Shown here: positions 1 to 11,563 of the stretch, piece by piece
Position numbering within the stretch: position 1 is the stretch's first letter
How the letters are laid out: every line of letters starts with the position of its first letter
Source: Phallusia fumigata
Taxonomy: Eukaryota > Chordata > Ascidiacea > Phlebobranchia > Ascidiidae
Assembly: GCA_008931825.1 (NCBI GenBank)
Contig: QXVZ01023940.1
Location: 1 to 29,004 of the forward strand
DNA: 29,004 bases
Reading direction: 5' to 3'
Notes under the pieces: model-generated
The model's input: the letters and a program-made list of their open reading frames with translations, nothing else
Database searches by the model: none
What the model was told of the DNA's origin: nothing
Program-made: the position numbers and the translations under genes

Positions 1-542
1 TAATATAATGTGGGGAATATGTCATGTTTTAATATCTGGTAATAGTATACATAGAATGTCTATATATGGTAAGCCACCCTTCTAGTTTTATAATACTTTC
101 ATCAAAAATGCCAGTTTTTAGCACACCAGTCTTTTTTGAGCCTTATTTTTTGCCTGTTTTTTATTTAAGCACCATATATCAAGGTGTCACAATCCCACCA
201 GAAATAACTAAAGAAATGATTTAAAATTAAAATGACATCTGTTTTACTTCACTCAAACAAGTTCAAATAATACAACAAAAAACTTTTTAAATTTGCTCAG
301 ATTGTTAGACCTCAAACATGTGTGGGCCTCCCACAAAGTTAATGACCTTACCTGTTCTGTTTACCTTAAAGTTATTGATTAACCTTTTGTTCAGCAAGCG
401 AGTGTTCCAGACATTGTCACAACATTTGTTTTCCTTTACCTCAATTTGGTGAAATGATTTGTGGGTTTCGCGCTACCCACCAAGTAAAAAGTTGTGAATT
501 TGGGAATGGTTTCTGCTGATTGGTTTGCTTGCATAAATCGAC
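1..542. other. Upstream region of the coiled-coil gene
   Basis: AT-rich non-coding sequence before the first recognised start codon at 543. I see no convincing exon, tRNA or repeat. It may hold the promoter and 5' UTR of the coiled-coil gene; no TATA box or trans-splice site could be fixed with confidence. Confidence 0.4.
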
Positions 543-2705
543 ATGGATAGTCAGCCAATACAAGGTAGGCATTTTTATTGTTTACTCTAAAAAATTAAAG
601 TTTAAGTGTTAGAAATATTTGTAATATGTTGTTGTTCAGATGAAGGGTCACAGGTGCAAACTGAACTAGAAGATTCGGAACATTTATTTACTCTACTTCA
701 GCAGGAGAAGGTTGAAATAGCAAACAAACTATCTGAAGTCGAACAACTGCTGGTTGAAAAAGAAAGTAAGACGATGCTAGTTATCCTGGCAAAAGTGTGT
801 GTTCTAATTGAAACAAGGTGATGATTACCTAAAAGCCATCTATTAGGGTACTTTTAAAAAAAAACTGTAGTCACACATCCAATGAAATTTTTTCTAACAA
901 AATAATCCAAAGTTTATGTTTACTTTGATGAAAAAAAATGCAAAGCACTTTAGACCAGTTTTGTAGTATTTGTTGCCACACAGAAATAAATTTAGTAACC
1001 ACAGTCGGAGATAAATCTGGGGTTTGGAACAATACTTTTACAATCTAATGTATTTTTATTGTAAGATTTGAATCGGGAGCAGCATTTTAAGCTACTAGAG
1101 GCAAACAAACAAATAAGCGAACTCGAAACTACTGTTACCTCTCTGCGGGATGAAATTGAAATCTTTGTGAAAATGATGTCATCTGTTGCCATGGCAGAAA
1201 GCAAGAAGCAGGTAAATTGCTGATGATATGCAGCAATTTGGTCTGAACACCTGTTTGAAAAACTCTTTTCACCCAGGAAAACCCAACATCACCAGCTCGA
1301 CCAACAAAACTACTGAGAATAAAGGATGCGAAGATTGAATCTTTGAAACAACAAGTCAGTGCCATTTCTCCAATTCAATTGTATCTTGTGGCTCTTTAAA
1401 CTACATTTTTTCACTAAATGTAGTTTTATTCACTACCTCCCTGAATTGCATTGAGAAATGGAAATGCAAGAAACCTTGAACAGTCCCTGTTTGGTTGTTA
1501 GCTTTTAATATTTTGTACAAACATGGAAATAGGTTATTAGAGTAGTTGTGCACTAGTTTGAAAACCGCTGTGTTAATCATGTAACTGTTTGCTAGGTAGT
1601 GTCCCGGCAAAATTAAAAGCACATTTTTTCGCAGATTGCAAAACTCGGAAGGGATAATACCCAACTGCAAAAATCCCTTTTAAATGAAAAACAGTTAAGA
1701 CTAAGTGTGGAAAAATCAGTGATGCGAAGCTCAGAAATTTATCAAAAGCAGATTGAGGAACTTACCGCAAAAATTCATGACATTGAAGTGAGGATAAAAG
1801 AAGACAAAACATATAGGGAAGGCAAGGAGGCTGAAGACAATGAAAAATTGGTAATTAACTGCAACAAACAAAATTTCTCCTCAAAGCTTTACATTGCATC
1901 AAACTTTATTCAAAAGCAGCATTTATAACATGATAAGTGTAATTTGGTATCAAGTGACTAATTGAATTATTTTCTATTGTATTGCAGCAGTAACTTTGTA
2001 CAGCTACTAATGCCACTGTTATAGAAACAAGCATTTTTAGACCACAATATAAGTGATTAGGACACAATTTGTAAATTCTTTTTCGCAGCGCAACCTGACA
2101 TCTGAGTGCAACAGACTTGGAGAAAACTTTCTTAAGTTCAAGAACACACCAAATGAAAACATGTTATCAATCAATGAGAGTCATAATTCATCACAGAGAG
2201 AGTCAGATACACCTATCTCAGAGGAGGTAAATCTTTAACATAACCTTGTTTACATTTGTATTTAAAATGCTGTGTTGTAGTTATGATGTGTTTTATTTAC
2301 TTATCTATTGTTGTTTTAATAACTAAAACTTGTTTCTTAATCGCCCATTTCAAAGTGGAAAGCTTCAATTGTTTTTCATTCTTCAGGTTGAGAAGGATCC
2401 AATTTTTATTGAGTCACTTCGCAGCAAGTCCCGAAATATCATAAAAAACCTCAAGGACAAACTACGAAGTGAATCTTCTGAAAGGATGGTGATTTCTTTT
2501 TTCATTTTATCTTATTAAATGACTAACATTTTCACACAAAATCAAAACTAACTTAAGTTTGTATCTAATGTTGTTACTTTTAATATTGGAACAGGGGTTC
2601 CAGACTTTGTGCAAACCATCCTCCACCTCAAAAATTGTTCGAGCTCTCGTTGATAAAAAACAAATGGAAGTTTTAAGATGCTTTCAAAATATCTTTAAAC
2701 CTTGA
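543..2705 (+). CDS. Unidentified coiled-coil protein, 8 exons, ~312 aa
   Basis: Exons: 543-564, 640-765, 1066-1211, 1277-1354, 1635-1850, 2089-2226, 2387-2488 and 2595-2705. All junctions are GT-AG, phases are consistent, and the frame stays open for 939 nt to a TGA. The product starts MDSQPIQDEG and is rich in Glu, Lys, Leu and Gln with heptad-like spacing, for example the LLQQEKVEIANKL stretch near residue 30. Exon 5 is also strongly helical (QIEELTAKIHDIEVRI). Between these lies a Ser/Pro-rich linker (ENPTSPARPTK), and exon 6 is Ser/Asn-rich. There is no signal peptide or membrane segment, so a cytoplasmic or centrosomal/cytoskeletal structural role is likely, but this is inference. I do not recognise the family. 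The start is the first ATG that joins in frame to exon 2; a further upstream exon cannot be excluded. Coding potential is well supported, identity is not. Confidence 0.72.
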
Positions 2706-2822
2706 CTGACAGTAAATATAACCAAAACCACTTTTATTATGTTTTATGTTAATCCAACAATTTACTTCTTGCAAAATTAAAGCCCAATCAGCAGGTTTAA
2801 TTTATTGCCATTGCAATTGTAG

Positions 2823-2882
2823 CCACAGACTGAAGAAATAAGGTTAAAAGAGGAAGAAAACGAAAAAGATGAATTCTTGTAA
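2823..2882 (+). CDS. Possible alternative last exon of the coiled-coil gene
   Basis: A TAG acceptor at 2821-2822 is followed by an open stretch in phase 0 that encodes a very acidic/basic tail (LKEEENEKDEFL) and ends in TAA at 2880-2882. Exon 7 (ending 2488) is also phase 0, so splicing 7 to this exon keeps the frame and replaces the tail encoded at 2595-2705. A second acceptor (CACAG, 2824-2828) would remove two residues. Codon content matches the coiled-coil gene, but no transcript evidence is available. Confidence 0.35.
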   Translation, partial: PQTEEIRLKEEENEKDEFL

Positions 2883-3507
2883 GAATCTTCCTCTGGAAAC
2901 TGTATCCACCACTTTAGACAGCAATCCTGACTAAGCATTTAACTTATTCAGTGTAACATCTCCTAGTTTGGGCAAATACATTGTGCTCATGTTCGATGTT
3001 ACCATTGACCCCTTGGTTTAGGATAGGGATGGATGGTTAAAAATGAATTGATTAAGCTATATATTTCCTTTCTATGCAAAAAATTTAAATGTTTTTTGTG
3101 AAGATGTTTTTTCTCGTGTTTTCGTACATTGTGTGACAAAGTGTTTGTTGTTTGGGCCTTTGGACATACCTAACTGCTTTGGGCAATACAGCAACTTATT
3201 GCAAAAGTCATTCGCGGTTGCTTGCCGGTTATGTGTTTCTGGGATATACTTTCAGTCGTTTGTTGTTTTTTTTGTATGCAATGTTATGTCTGATTCTTAG
3301 ATGATATGGATCGAAGAACATTTGCACAAATAAACGTTGCACCTTTTCGCTTGTGTGCCTTTGCTACTTTATTGACATTGGACAGAAGAGCCAAAACAAT
3401 TACAAGGCGAGGTTTTATTTCTCTGTGATATTTTTGTAAAACGATTGTGTTGCAATATAGCGCATATATTCACACTTTCGTATTTTATTGAATAGGAAAC
3501 CACCGTT
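2883..3507. other. 3' flank of the coiled-coil gene, no further gene seen
   Basis: Probable 3' UTR and intergenic DNA. An AATAAA hexamer at 3329-3334 is the best poly(A) signal for the coiled-coil gene, followed by a T/G-rich stretch. No other open frame of note. Confidence 0.45.
3329..3334 (+). terminator. AATAAA poly(A) signal of the coiled-coil gene
   Basis: Canonical hexamer about 625 bp after the exon 8 stop, with GT/T-rich sequence following. The ATTAAA near 2776 is an alternative closer signal. Confidence 0.4.
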
Positions 3508-4684
3508 AGGCAATCATATGCAAAAATGTTGGGAATACAATACAGTATTTTCCATTTTCGCGCCTAAATGGCTTGCCGTTAATACGTCCGCAAGGTTCAC
3601 GCGAATATCCTAATCATCGCGGAAATTTGTTTCCTTTGTAATGGAAGCGTATGCCAGACAATAAAGGTCGTGTAGTATACTTTGTGGCCGTTTTTTCGGC
3701 ATCTTCTACTATCAAAAATGTTCACCGAAGCCGATATGATGTCTTAGCAAACGATTCGTCGAATTGTGCGGTAAGAAGAAAAGGTATTCTTGCGGCATGA
3801 TTGTGCATTTTCTTTGCTTGGTCATGCGCGGTACGTGCGTTTACCACATGGTTAACATAACCCAAAACAACACAACACAAGTTTAACGTGCTGTGATTGT
3901 TGACTGGAGACCAGAATGTCTTACACCATAATTGGTTTTGAAGGAAGTGCTAATAAGTTAGGCGTGGGCATCATAAGAGACGGCCAGGTACTTTCCAATC
4001 CCAGGCACACCTATATTTCACCGCCCGGCGAAGGATTTCTTCCTAGAGAAACAGCGCAGCACCACAGAAGTTGGTTAGTGAGGATTCTGCGTANCGAAAG
4101 GCAATCATATGCAAAAATGTTGGGAATACAATACAGTATTTTCCATTTTCGCGCCTAAATGGCTTGCCGTTAATACGTCCGCAAGGTTCACGCGAATATC
4201 CTAATCATCGCGGAAATTTGTTTCCTTTGTAATGGAAGCGTATGCCAGACAATAAAGGTCGTGTAGTATACTTTGTGGCCGTTTTTTCGGCATCTTCTAC
4301 TATCAAAAATGTTCACCGAAGCCGATATGATGTCTTAGCAAACGATTCGTCGAATTGTGCGGTAAGAAGAAAAGGTATTCTTGCGGCATGATTGTGCATT
4401 TTCTTTGCTTGGTCATGCGCGGTACGTGCGTTTACCACATGGTTAACATAACCCAAAACAACACAACACAAGTTTAACGTGCTGTGATTGTTGACTGGAG
4501 ACCAGAATGTCTTACACCATAATTGGTTTTGAAGGAAGTGCTAATAAGTTAGGCGTGGGCATCATAAGAGACGGCCAGGTACTTTCCAATCCCAGGCACA
4601 CCTATATTTCACCGCCCGGCGAAGGATTTCTTCCTAGAGAAACAGCGCAGCACCACAGAAGTTGGTTAGTGAGGATTCTGCGTA
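3508..4684 (+). repeat. 586-bp direct duplication across a single N (assembly artefact)
   Basis: Bases 3508-4093 recur as 4099-4684 (offset 591), apparently without a mismatch. The copies are separated only by the N at 4094 and four bases (CGAA). The unit contains the OSGEP upstream region and its first 178 coding bases. The left copy stops abruptly at the N inside the codon run that continues in the right copy. This is what two overlapping contig ends look like when joined without merging. Confidence 0.85.
3916..4093 (+). pseudogene. Duplicate 5' fragment of OSGEP, ends at the N
   Basis: Encodes the same first 59 residues as the complete OSGEP at 4507 and is cut by the N at 4094. After the N the frame runs into sequence matching 3508 onward, not OSGEP. 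It is best treated as a contig-end copy, not a second gene. Confidence 0.8.
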
Positions 4685-5529
4685 AGGCTTTGGACGAAGC
4701 CTCAGTATCCCCAAATGAAATTGATGCTGTTGCTTATACCAAGGGGCCTGGGATGGGCGCACCCCTTGTTTCAGTGGCAGTTGCTGCCAGAACTGTGGCT
4801 CAACTTTGGAACAAGCCTATCATTGGTGTAAACCACTGCATTGCCCACATTGAAATGGGGCGTTTGGTTACGGGAGCTGATAATCCGACTGTGCTCTACG
4901 TTTCTGGTGGGAATACACAGGTCATTGGATATTCTGAACAACGGTATCGCATATTTGGTGAAACAATCGACATTGCAGTCGGAAATTGCCTAGATCGTTT
5001 TGCAAGGACGATTCAAATTTCCAATGATCCAAGTCCAGGTTATAACATTGAGCAAATGGCAAAGTGTGGGAAAGTTTATGTTCCCATTCCATACACAGTG
5101 AAGGGGATGGATGTTTCATTTTCAGGGATGTTATCATTTGTTGAGGAGTGTGCCAGAAGTAAGATCAAGTCAGGCGAGTGTACTGCAGAGGATTTATGTT
5201 TTTCGCTGCAAGAAACAATTTTCGCAATGCTGGTTGAAATTACAGAGCGGGCTATGGCACATTGTCATTCCTCTGAAGTCCTGATAGTCGGGGGAGTTGG
5301 TTGCAATCTCCGGCTTCAGGAAATGATGAGAATCATGGCTGAAGAAAGAGGAGCCTCCTTGTGTGCCATGGATGACCGGTATTGTATTGATAATGGAGCC
5401 ATGATTGCCCAAGCTGGATATGAGATGTTTAAAAGTGGATTAAACAAGGTTAACCCTAAGAAGTTGTTTGATGATTCGTTTTGCACCCAGCGGTTCAGAA
5501 CTGATGAAGTGCTGATTACCTGGAGATGA
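4507..5529 (+). CDS. OSGEP: OSGEP / Kae1, tRNA t6A37 threonylcarbamoyltransferase (KEOPS), intronless
   Basis: 340 aa, close to the roughly 335 aa usual for animal OSGEP, and open from ATG to TGA without introns. It belongs to the ASKHA-fold Kae1/TsaD family. In the KEOPS complex the family transfers threonylcarbamoyl from threonylcarbamoyl-AMP to A37 of ANN-decoding tRNAs, in cytosol and nucleus. Visible signatures: N-terminal [15 protein letters not shown] (residues 5-19); the metal-binding [11 protein letters not shown] with His110 and His114; the nucleotide-loop YVSGGNTQV (131-139); GGVGCN near 260; and DNGAMIA with metal ligand Asp295. All catalytic positions look intact. The start is the Met of the conserved N terminus. 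The 5' part is also present in the duplicated segment ending at 4093. The lack of introns contrasts with every neighbour and could reflect an old retrocopy or intron loss. GLOD4 follows 215 bp downstream on the same strand. Confidence 0.97.
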   Translation: MSYTIIGFEGSANKLGVGIIRDGQVLSNPRHTYISPPGEGFLPRETAQHHRSWLVRILRKALDEASVSPNEIDAVAYTKGPGMGAPLVSVAVAARTVAQLWNKPIIGVNHCIAHIEMGRLVTGADNPTVLYVSGGNTQVIGYSEQRYRIFGETIDIAVGNCLDRFARTIQISNDPSPGYNIEQMAKCGKVYVPIPYTVKGMDVSFSGMLSFVEECARSKIKSGECTAEDLCFSLQETIFAMLVEITERAMAHCHSSEVLIVGGVGCNLRLQEMMRIMAEERGASLCAMDDRYCIDNGAMIAQAGYEMFKSGLNKVNPKKLFDDSFCTQRFRTDEVLITWR

Positions 5530-5681
5530 AAAAAGATTTCCATACTGTTGCATGCTAACTACTTTTGCAAAGTGGTCTATACTTCATGTTTTTATATTCA
5601 TTTTACCACAGGAGATAAAACTTTAAATGCCTTTACTAAATCATGCATTTTTTTGTGCTAAAATACCTAAAAGTTGGTTGC

Positions 5682-5707
5682 ATTAAACTTTGTTGGTTCA
5701 ATTGTAG
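5682..5707 (+). promoter_or_regulatory. ATTAAA poly(A) signal plus splice acceptor between OSGEP and GLOD4
   Basis: ATTAAA at 5682-5687 is followed 18 nt later by a T-rich stretch ending in the acceptor-like TTGTAG (AG 5706-5707), 37 nt before the GLOD4 ATG. No matching donor was found between the OSGEP stop and this site. A poly(A) signal followed closely by an unpaired acceptor is the pattern expected between genes of a spliced-leader operon, which ascidians are known to use. It could equally be the acceptor of an ordinary 5' UTR intron. Confidence 0.35.
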
Positions 5708-5744
5708 GGTCACTATATAGTGTTGTGCCAGATTGAATGCAATT

Positions 5745-8058
5745 ATGTCTGGTAAAAGGACTCTCCACTATGTTTTTAAAGTTGGAAACAGGACGGAAAC
5801 ACTGAAATTTTACAGGGAGATTCTTGGTATGAAGGTAATTAAGTTAAAGTGTAAAATTACTATCATTCCGTCTTTAGTGTGTACTTGCTTTCCTAGGTGT
5901 TGAGACATGAAGAGTTTGAGGAAGGATGTAAAGCAACATGCAATGGGTATGTGTCAGTTATTGATGTATGCTTTTTTGCCATATGCATTTTCATCAGCAT
6001 GTTTGGTTTGGTGGAAACAAAGAATGTTTGGGGTTGTTTGGGACACAAATATTTGTGAATATTCATATATTTGTAGGCCTTATGATGGAAAATGGAGTAA
6101 AACAATGATCGGTTATGGGCCGGAGAACAATCACTTTGTCTGTGAACTGACTTACAATTATGGAATTGGAGATTATGCTTTGGGAAATGATTTTCAGGTA
6201 TAGCAATGTGCTAGATGTTTTTACAATTTTACTCACATTGTTGCATATTTACTAATAGCTAGTACATCTGAAAATGGGAGATAAAAATCTGAAAAAAAGT
6301 CATTAAATTTACAAGTTCTAAGCAAGTCTGTACCATATGAGACATAGTTTGTCGACAGTTTATATTTGATTTTTCTTCACAGGGCATTACTATTAAATCT
6401 AAACAAGCAATAGAAAACTGCAAGAGCAAGGGATGGTCTCTTTCCAAACTCAGTAAGAATGAGTATGAAACTGCTGCACCTGGGGGTTATAAATACATTT
6501 TGTTGGATGAGGAACAACCATCAACTGGTAAGAGGCTGCATAAATACCAGAACACTATATTGCATCAGAGCTTAACTTGCTTCAAACTTTTTTCCTGTTA
6601 CTATAACTTGACACTAAACTTACAAAAATAGATAAATATTTGATGACAATTATGATTTATATTAGTTGATTCCTCAACATTGCAAGACTAGTAAAGTTAA
6701 TCGGGTAAATCTACCAATTTTTAATAGATGTATTTCTGACACTATTTTAACTCATGTCAGCAAACTAAACAAACTTTCTTGAACAGCCTATAACAATTTT
6801 AAGGTGAATGTTCTCAAACATTGAACTCTATGAGGGCTAACTTAAGCAACTTGAAAATCGCATTTATCCTGCATCAAAAAACATAATGTTTAATTGGCAA
6901 GTATCACCACATTTTTATTGTTTATTTCAGATCCTGTTCAGAAGGTTTCCATTGCCTCTACCAACTTATCAAAGTCTATAGGTAAGTTCTTGAAGCAGAA
7001 TCCAGCAAAACACCTACAAATAAATGCAATCAAACTATAGATCCTACCCTGTTAAGTTAATTGTTTAATTGTGCTTCTGCTTTATTACACTACACAGAAT
7101 ATTGGACAAGTATAGCTGGCATGAAAGTATTTGAGCAAACTGACAAATCTGCGACTCTTGGTTACTGTGAGAACCAAGCAAGCCTGGGACTTTGTGTCAT
7201 TGATGGAGAGGTTGAACACAAAAAAGCATTTGGCAGAGTTGCGATTTCATGTCCCAGAGAACAGGTGTGATGTGCAGAAAGCACTTGATTTTGTTTAAAA
7301 AACTTCAGTGTAGAGCTTGATTAAACAAAACGTTTGTTCAAACATGCCAAAAAATAGTTTTGTTTTTTAACAAAGAAAATTAAAATTCTGTTTAAAAGTA
7401 TGATCATGTGCTTTTAAAGTTTCATTGTACAAATAAATCAAAACCACATCCATTCTGGTTAAAAGGTTCGTGAAAATGAATGACAATCGTTCAAAAAAAT
7501 AAAACGTTGGTTTTGCAGTTGTCAGGAATCCAGGACTCAGCAAAAGCTATAAATGGCAAAATCTTAACAGAGCTGGTTAGTTTGGACACACCAGGAAAGG
7601 CGACAGTTGAAGTTATAATACTTGCTGATCCTGACGGACATGAGATTTGCTTCGTGGGTGATGAAGCTTTTAGGGAACTCTCCCAGGTTTGAAAAATTGA
7701 AGTGTGTTTTGGAGGGTATTGTGTTCATAACCAGACTATTTTTCATTACAAACTGTGGTATTTTGAGAATGTTTTTAAGTTTAGAAAGGTGTGGTTATTA
7801 TTCCAACATAAATATGTTTGGCAAACAACGTATTTGTGTAACTGCTTCTGGAAGTAAAAGCAACAACAAAATGCCTTTGAAAATTATCCAAAATTTTTAG
7901 ATTTGGAATATCTTCTTGTGCATGTATTACCTCTGAAGTACATGTTTTTTTATTGTCAGGTCGATCCCAAAGGTGAAGAACTGATAAATGAAGCTATTTC
8001 AGCAGACAAAAGTAGTGAGTGGTACGCCAAGCGGAACAGATCCAAGCCAGCCGCCTGA
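5745..8058 (+). CDS. GLOD4: Glyoxalase domain-containing protein 4, 8 exons, 296 aa
   Basis: Exons: 5745-5834, 5897-5946, 6077-6197, 6383-6527, 6931-6981, 7098-7264, 7519-7686 and 7960-8058 (891 nt, phases consistent, TGA stop). The product is near the family length of about 298 aa and matches GLOD4 closely. Recognisable pieces: [10 protein letters not shown] and FYREILGMK at the N terminus; [13 protein letters not shown] (31-43); [10 protein letters not shown] (48-57); [20 protein letters not shown]; and, in exon 7, [20 protein letters not shown] then [15 protein letters not shown]. The protein carries two vicinal-oxygen-chelate (glyoxalase-fold) modules, roughly residues 4-120 and 137-260. 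Its biochemical activity is poorly defined; mitochondrial or cytosolic location is reported for the family. The ATG lies directly before the conserved first strand, so the start is secure. Confidence 0.96.
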
Positions 8059-9474
8059 AACTCATTGCAACCCACAGATAGTTTTCACAGGGTAGTCTAT
8101 CACAAATATTGCACTAATGCTCTTCTGAAAGAGGTAAACGATAAAAATCATTCACTGTATCTGTGAAAATAATTAAAATTGTGCAATGTAATGGTTTTTT
8201 GGGTGGCTAGGCCAAACCCATTTTAGCATTTGAAGGCATGTTTGTTTTTCTCTCTAAAAGACCCAAATATTTCTGCAAATTTCATCCTTTTTCACTTTTA
8301 TGTGTAATTTTTGTTGTGTGACACTACAAATGAGAAACTTTTTATGTATGTAGCTGCATGTAATTGATGTGTTCTTTTCAAGAGATTACTAATAAACAAA
8401 GAAACTTCCACCATACTGTACTGGAGTTTTTTTCTGATTACATATGCTCAATGTGGCACAGGTAGACCACAGAGTTACTGTTGGCCACAGATATTTTTAT
8501 GAATTACAAAAATAAACATTTGAATTTTTTAGGACATAATGTATGCAGCCACTGTCATGAAAGCAAACATTAGAATGAAGTAAATATGCATAAAAAGTAT
8601 TGTATTTTTAAGTTTAAAAAATTATTGACTTGTTTGCATGGTCAGATGCATCAATATGAAAAAAAATATATGTTTTTTTAAAAAGAAAAGGGAACATGGT
8701 TGATACTTGGCTTTAGGCAAGGGCTGGTCTCTTAATATCACTTGTTTTGGGGATGGCAGAGTGTAAAAATAAGCCGGCAATGGTTTATCCCACTTCAGAA
8801 TAAACAATGGTTGTATTAAAACCCTTTTGGGAACTATTTGCTCATTTAGGGGGGAACTTTACCCTATTACTTTTGCTTGTGACCGCTACACAATCTGATC
8901 CCAGTCTGATTTATCGCACAACAGAGGAAAATCTTTGCATCTTTTTACTTTCCAAACCACATTGCAATAAAACATCATCATAAAACAGACACACAGCTGA
9001 AAGCAAATTATTTGTCACCTTACACCCCAACAACAGATGTATTGTAATTACTGTTAGTTACTGCCAATTATCTCCAAACACAAGCAATAGATGGATTGCG
9101 GTTACACCGGCAAATGTTTTACCCTTTTTGTGTTTTGGCCAATGTGCTGAAGTACGATAAACAACCTTAACTTTGTTGAAACTTGTCACCCATAAATCGT
9201 AAATTGTCACTGATATCTGCTAACAGTGGATTTAACATCTTTCTCGCAGGGAGACATAGTATATATATATAACCCATCAATTTAAAGCTACACAGTATGA
9301 AATAGGTCAAAATAGGATGCAGCAATTGTTAAATTTTGCCGGAGTCAAATATTTTGGGCCGTCGTACTAAAAGAGTTGTGTGCATTTTTCGAAACAACCT
9401 AAACAAAGTTCAATATAACCTAACTTGGGCAAACAACAAAAAATATAATGCAAAGGGAAAAGAAGTAGTAAGTT
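8059..9474. other. GLOD4 3' UTR and convergent intergenic region
   Basis: The first ~350 bp are probably GLOD4 3' UTR. The rest separates GLOD4 (+) from the TMED2 stop (-) and presumably includes the TMED2 3' UTR, though no clear minus-strand AATAAA was found. A short TA run lies at about 9258-9270. No open frame with splice signals or RNA gene was recognised. Confidence 0.45.
8391..8396 (+). terminator. AATAAA poly(A) signal of GLOD4
   Basis: Canonical hexamer 333 bp after the GLOD4 stop, followed within 40 nt by T/G-rich sequence (GGAGTTTTTTTCTG). A second hexamer lies near 8512. Confidence 0.5.
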
Positions 9475-10736
<1,262 letters not shown>

Positions 10737-11563
10737 ATTTACAAAATATATACTGCTGTTATGAAATTCCCTACAATGTTAGTGATTAATAAAAGGTTAA
10801 TATATACACAAATAAATTTGAAAGTTTACAAGTGCTTTAAAATATAAAACAATGTGCAAAATTAACATATATTTTCTTGCCATTAATCACAAGGCAACTA
10901 ACAAACAACAGAGCATTACTAAAATAATAATGAACAAATGCATAGGCATTAGGACAGAGACACACATTGCCACGAAGCACACTTTTCCAACTTTCTTCAA
11001 GAAAAAAAATTAAAAACACATATGGTTGATGACGGCCACGTCCTACTCACAAAAATTCACAACGTTTGGTGTTGTCAGAGGTTTAATTTTCGTTTCAAAT
11101 CGCTTCTATTCTTTGCAAAAATGTCTGTATTTACAATTGTACGTTTGTAGAACGTGTTCTCTGCATTTATTCAAAAGAAATGTTTATTTATGTGTACTTT
11201 AGTACTTTTTGCCAAAAAGTCCCACTGGGTCATACAGCAGTTACAACTGTCAATCCAATAATAAAAGACTCCGCACAGACTACCACAAACCCTGCTCTCA
11301 CTTATTTGCGTCACGAGATGACATAAATGTTTTTCCCAACTGGTATTGCAAAATAATTGTTTAATAACTTATGATTGTTTGGAAATTGTTTTTTGCTGAC
11401 AAACACTTCATTTATTGTTTACTTTTTTTTCTTATACCTCAGCGCCACGGAAAAACCTGGCGACGAAACAGTCGCAAATTGTAAACATTTGTCTGCGTTT
11501 TGAATCACCAAGGGAAGGCAAAAGTTTATTTGTTTGTTACATATTAAGTAGTAAAATTAAGCG
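10737..11563. promoter_or_regulatory. Divergent intergenic region between TMED2 and TCHP
   Basis: 827 bp between the two start codons, so the promoters of TMED2 (-) and TCHP (+) must lie here or use upstream exons. The region is AT-rich with no clear TATA box at either end. A strong acceptor-like site facing TCHP is at 11424-11442. No convincing coding exon was seen. Confidence 0.45.
11424..11442 (+). promoter_or_regulatory. Strong splice acceptor upstream of the TCHP start
   Basis: A pyrimidine run (TTTTTTTTCTTATACCTCAG-like) ends in AG at 11441-11442, 121 nt before the TCHP ATG. It would open the TCHP leader, either as the acceptor of a 5' UTR intron or as a spliced-leader trans-splice site. 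No good upstream donor could be chosen. Confidence 0.35.

Noticed and set aside
5499-5520. CTGATGA inside OSGEP
   Set aside because: It is the Thr-Asp-Glu coding stretch and has no GAAA or helices around it.
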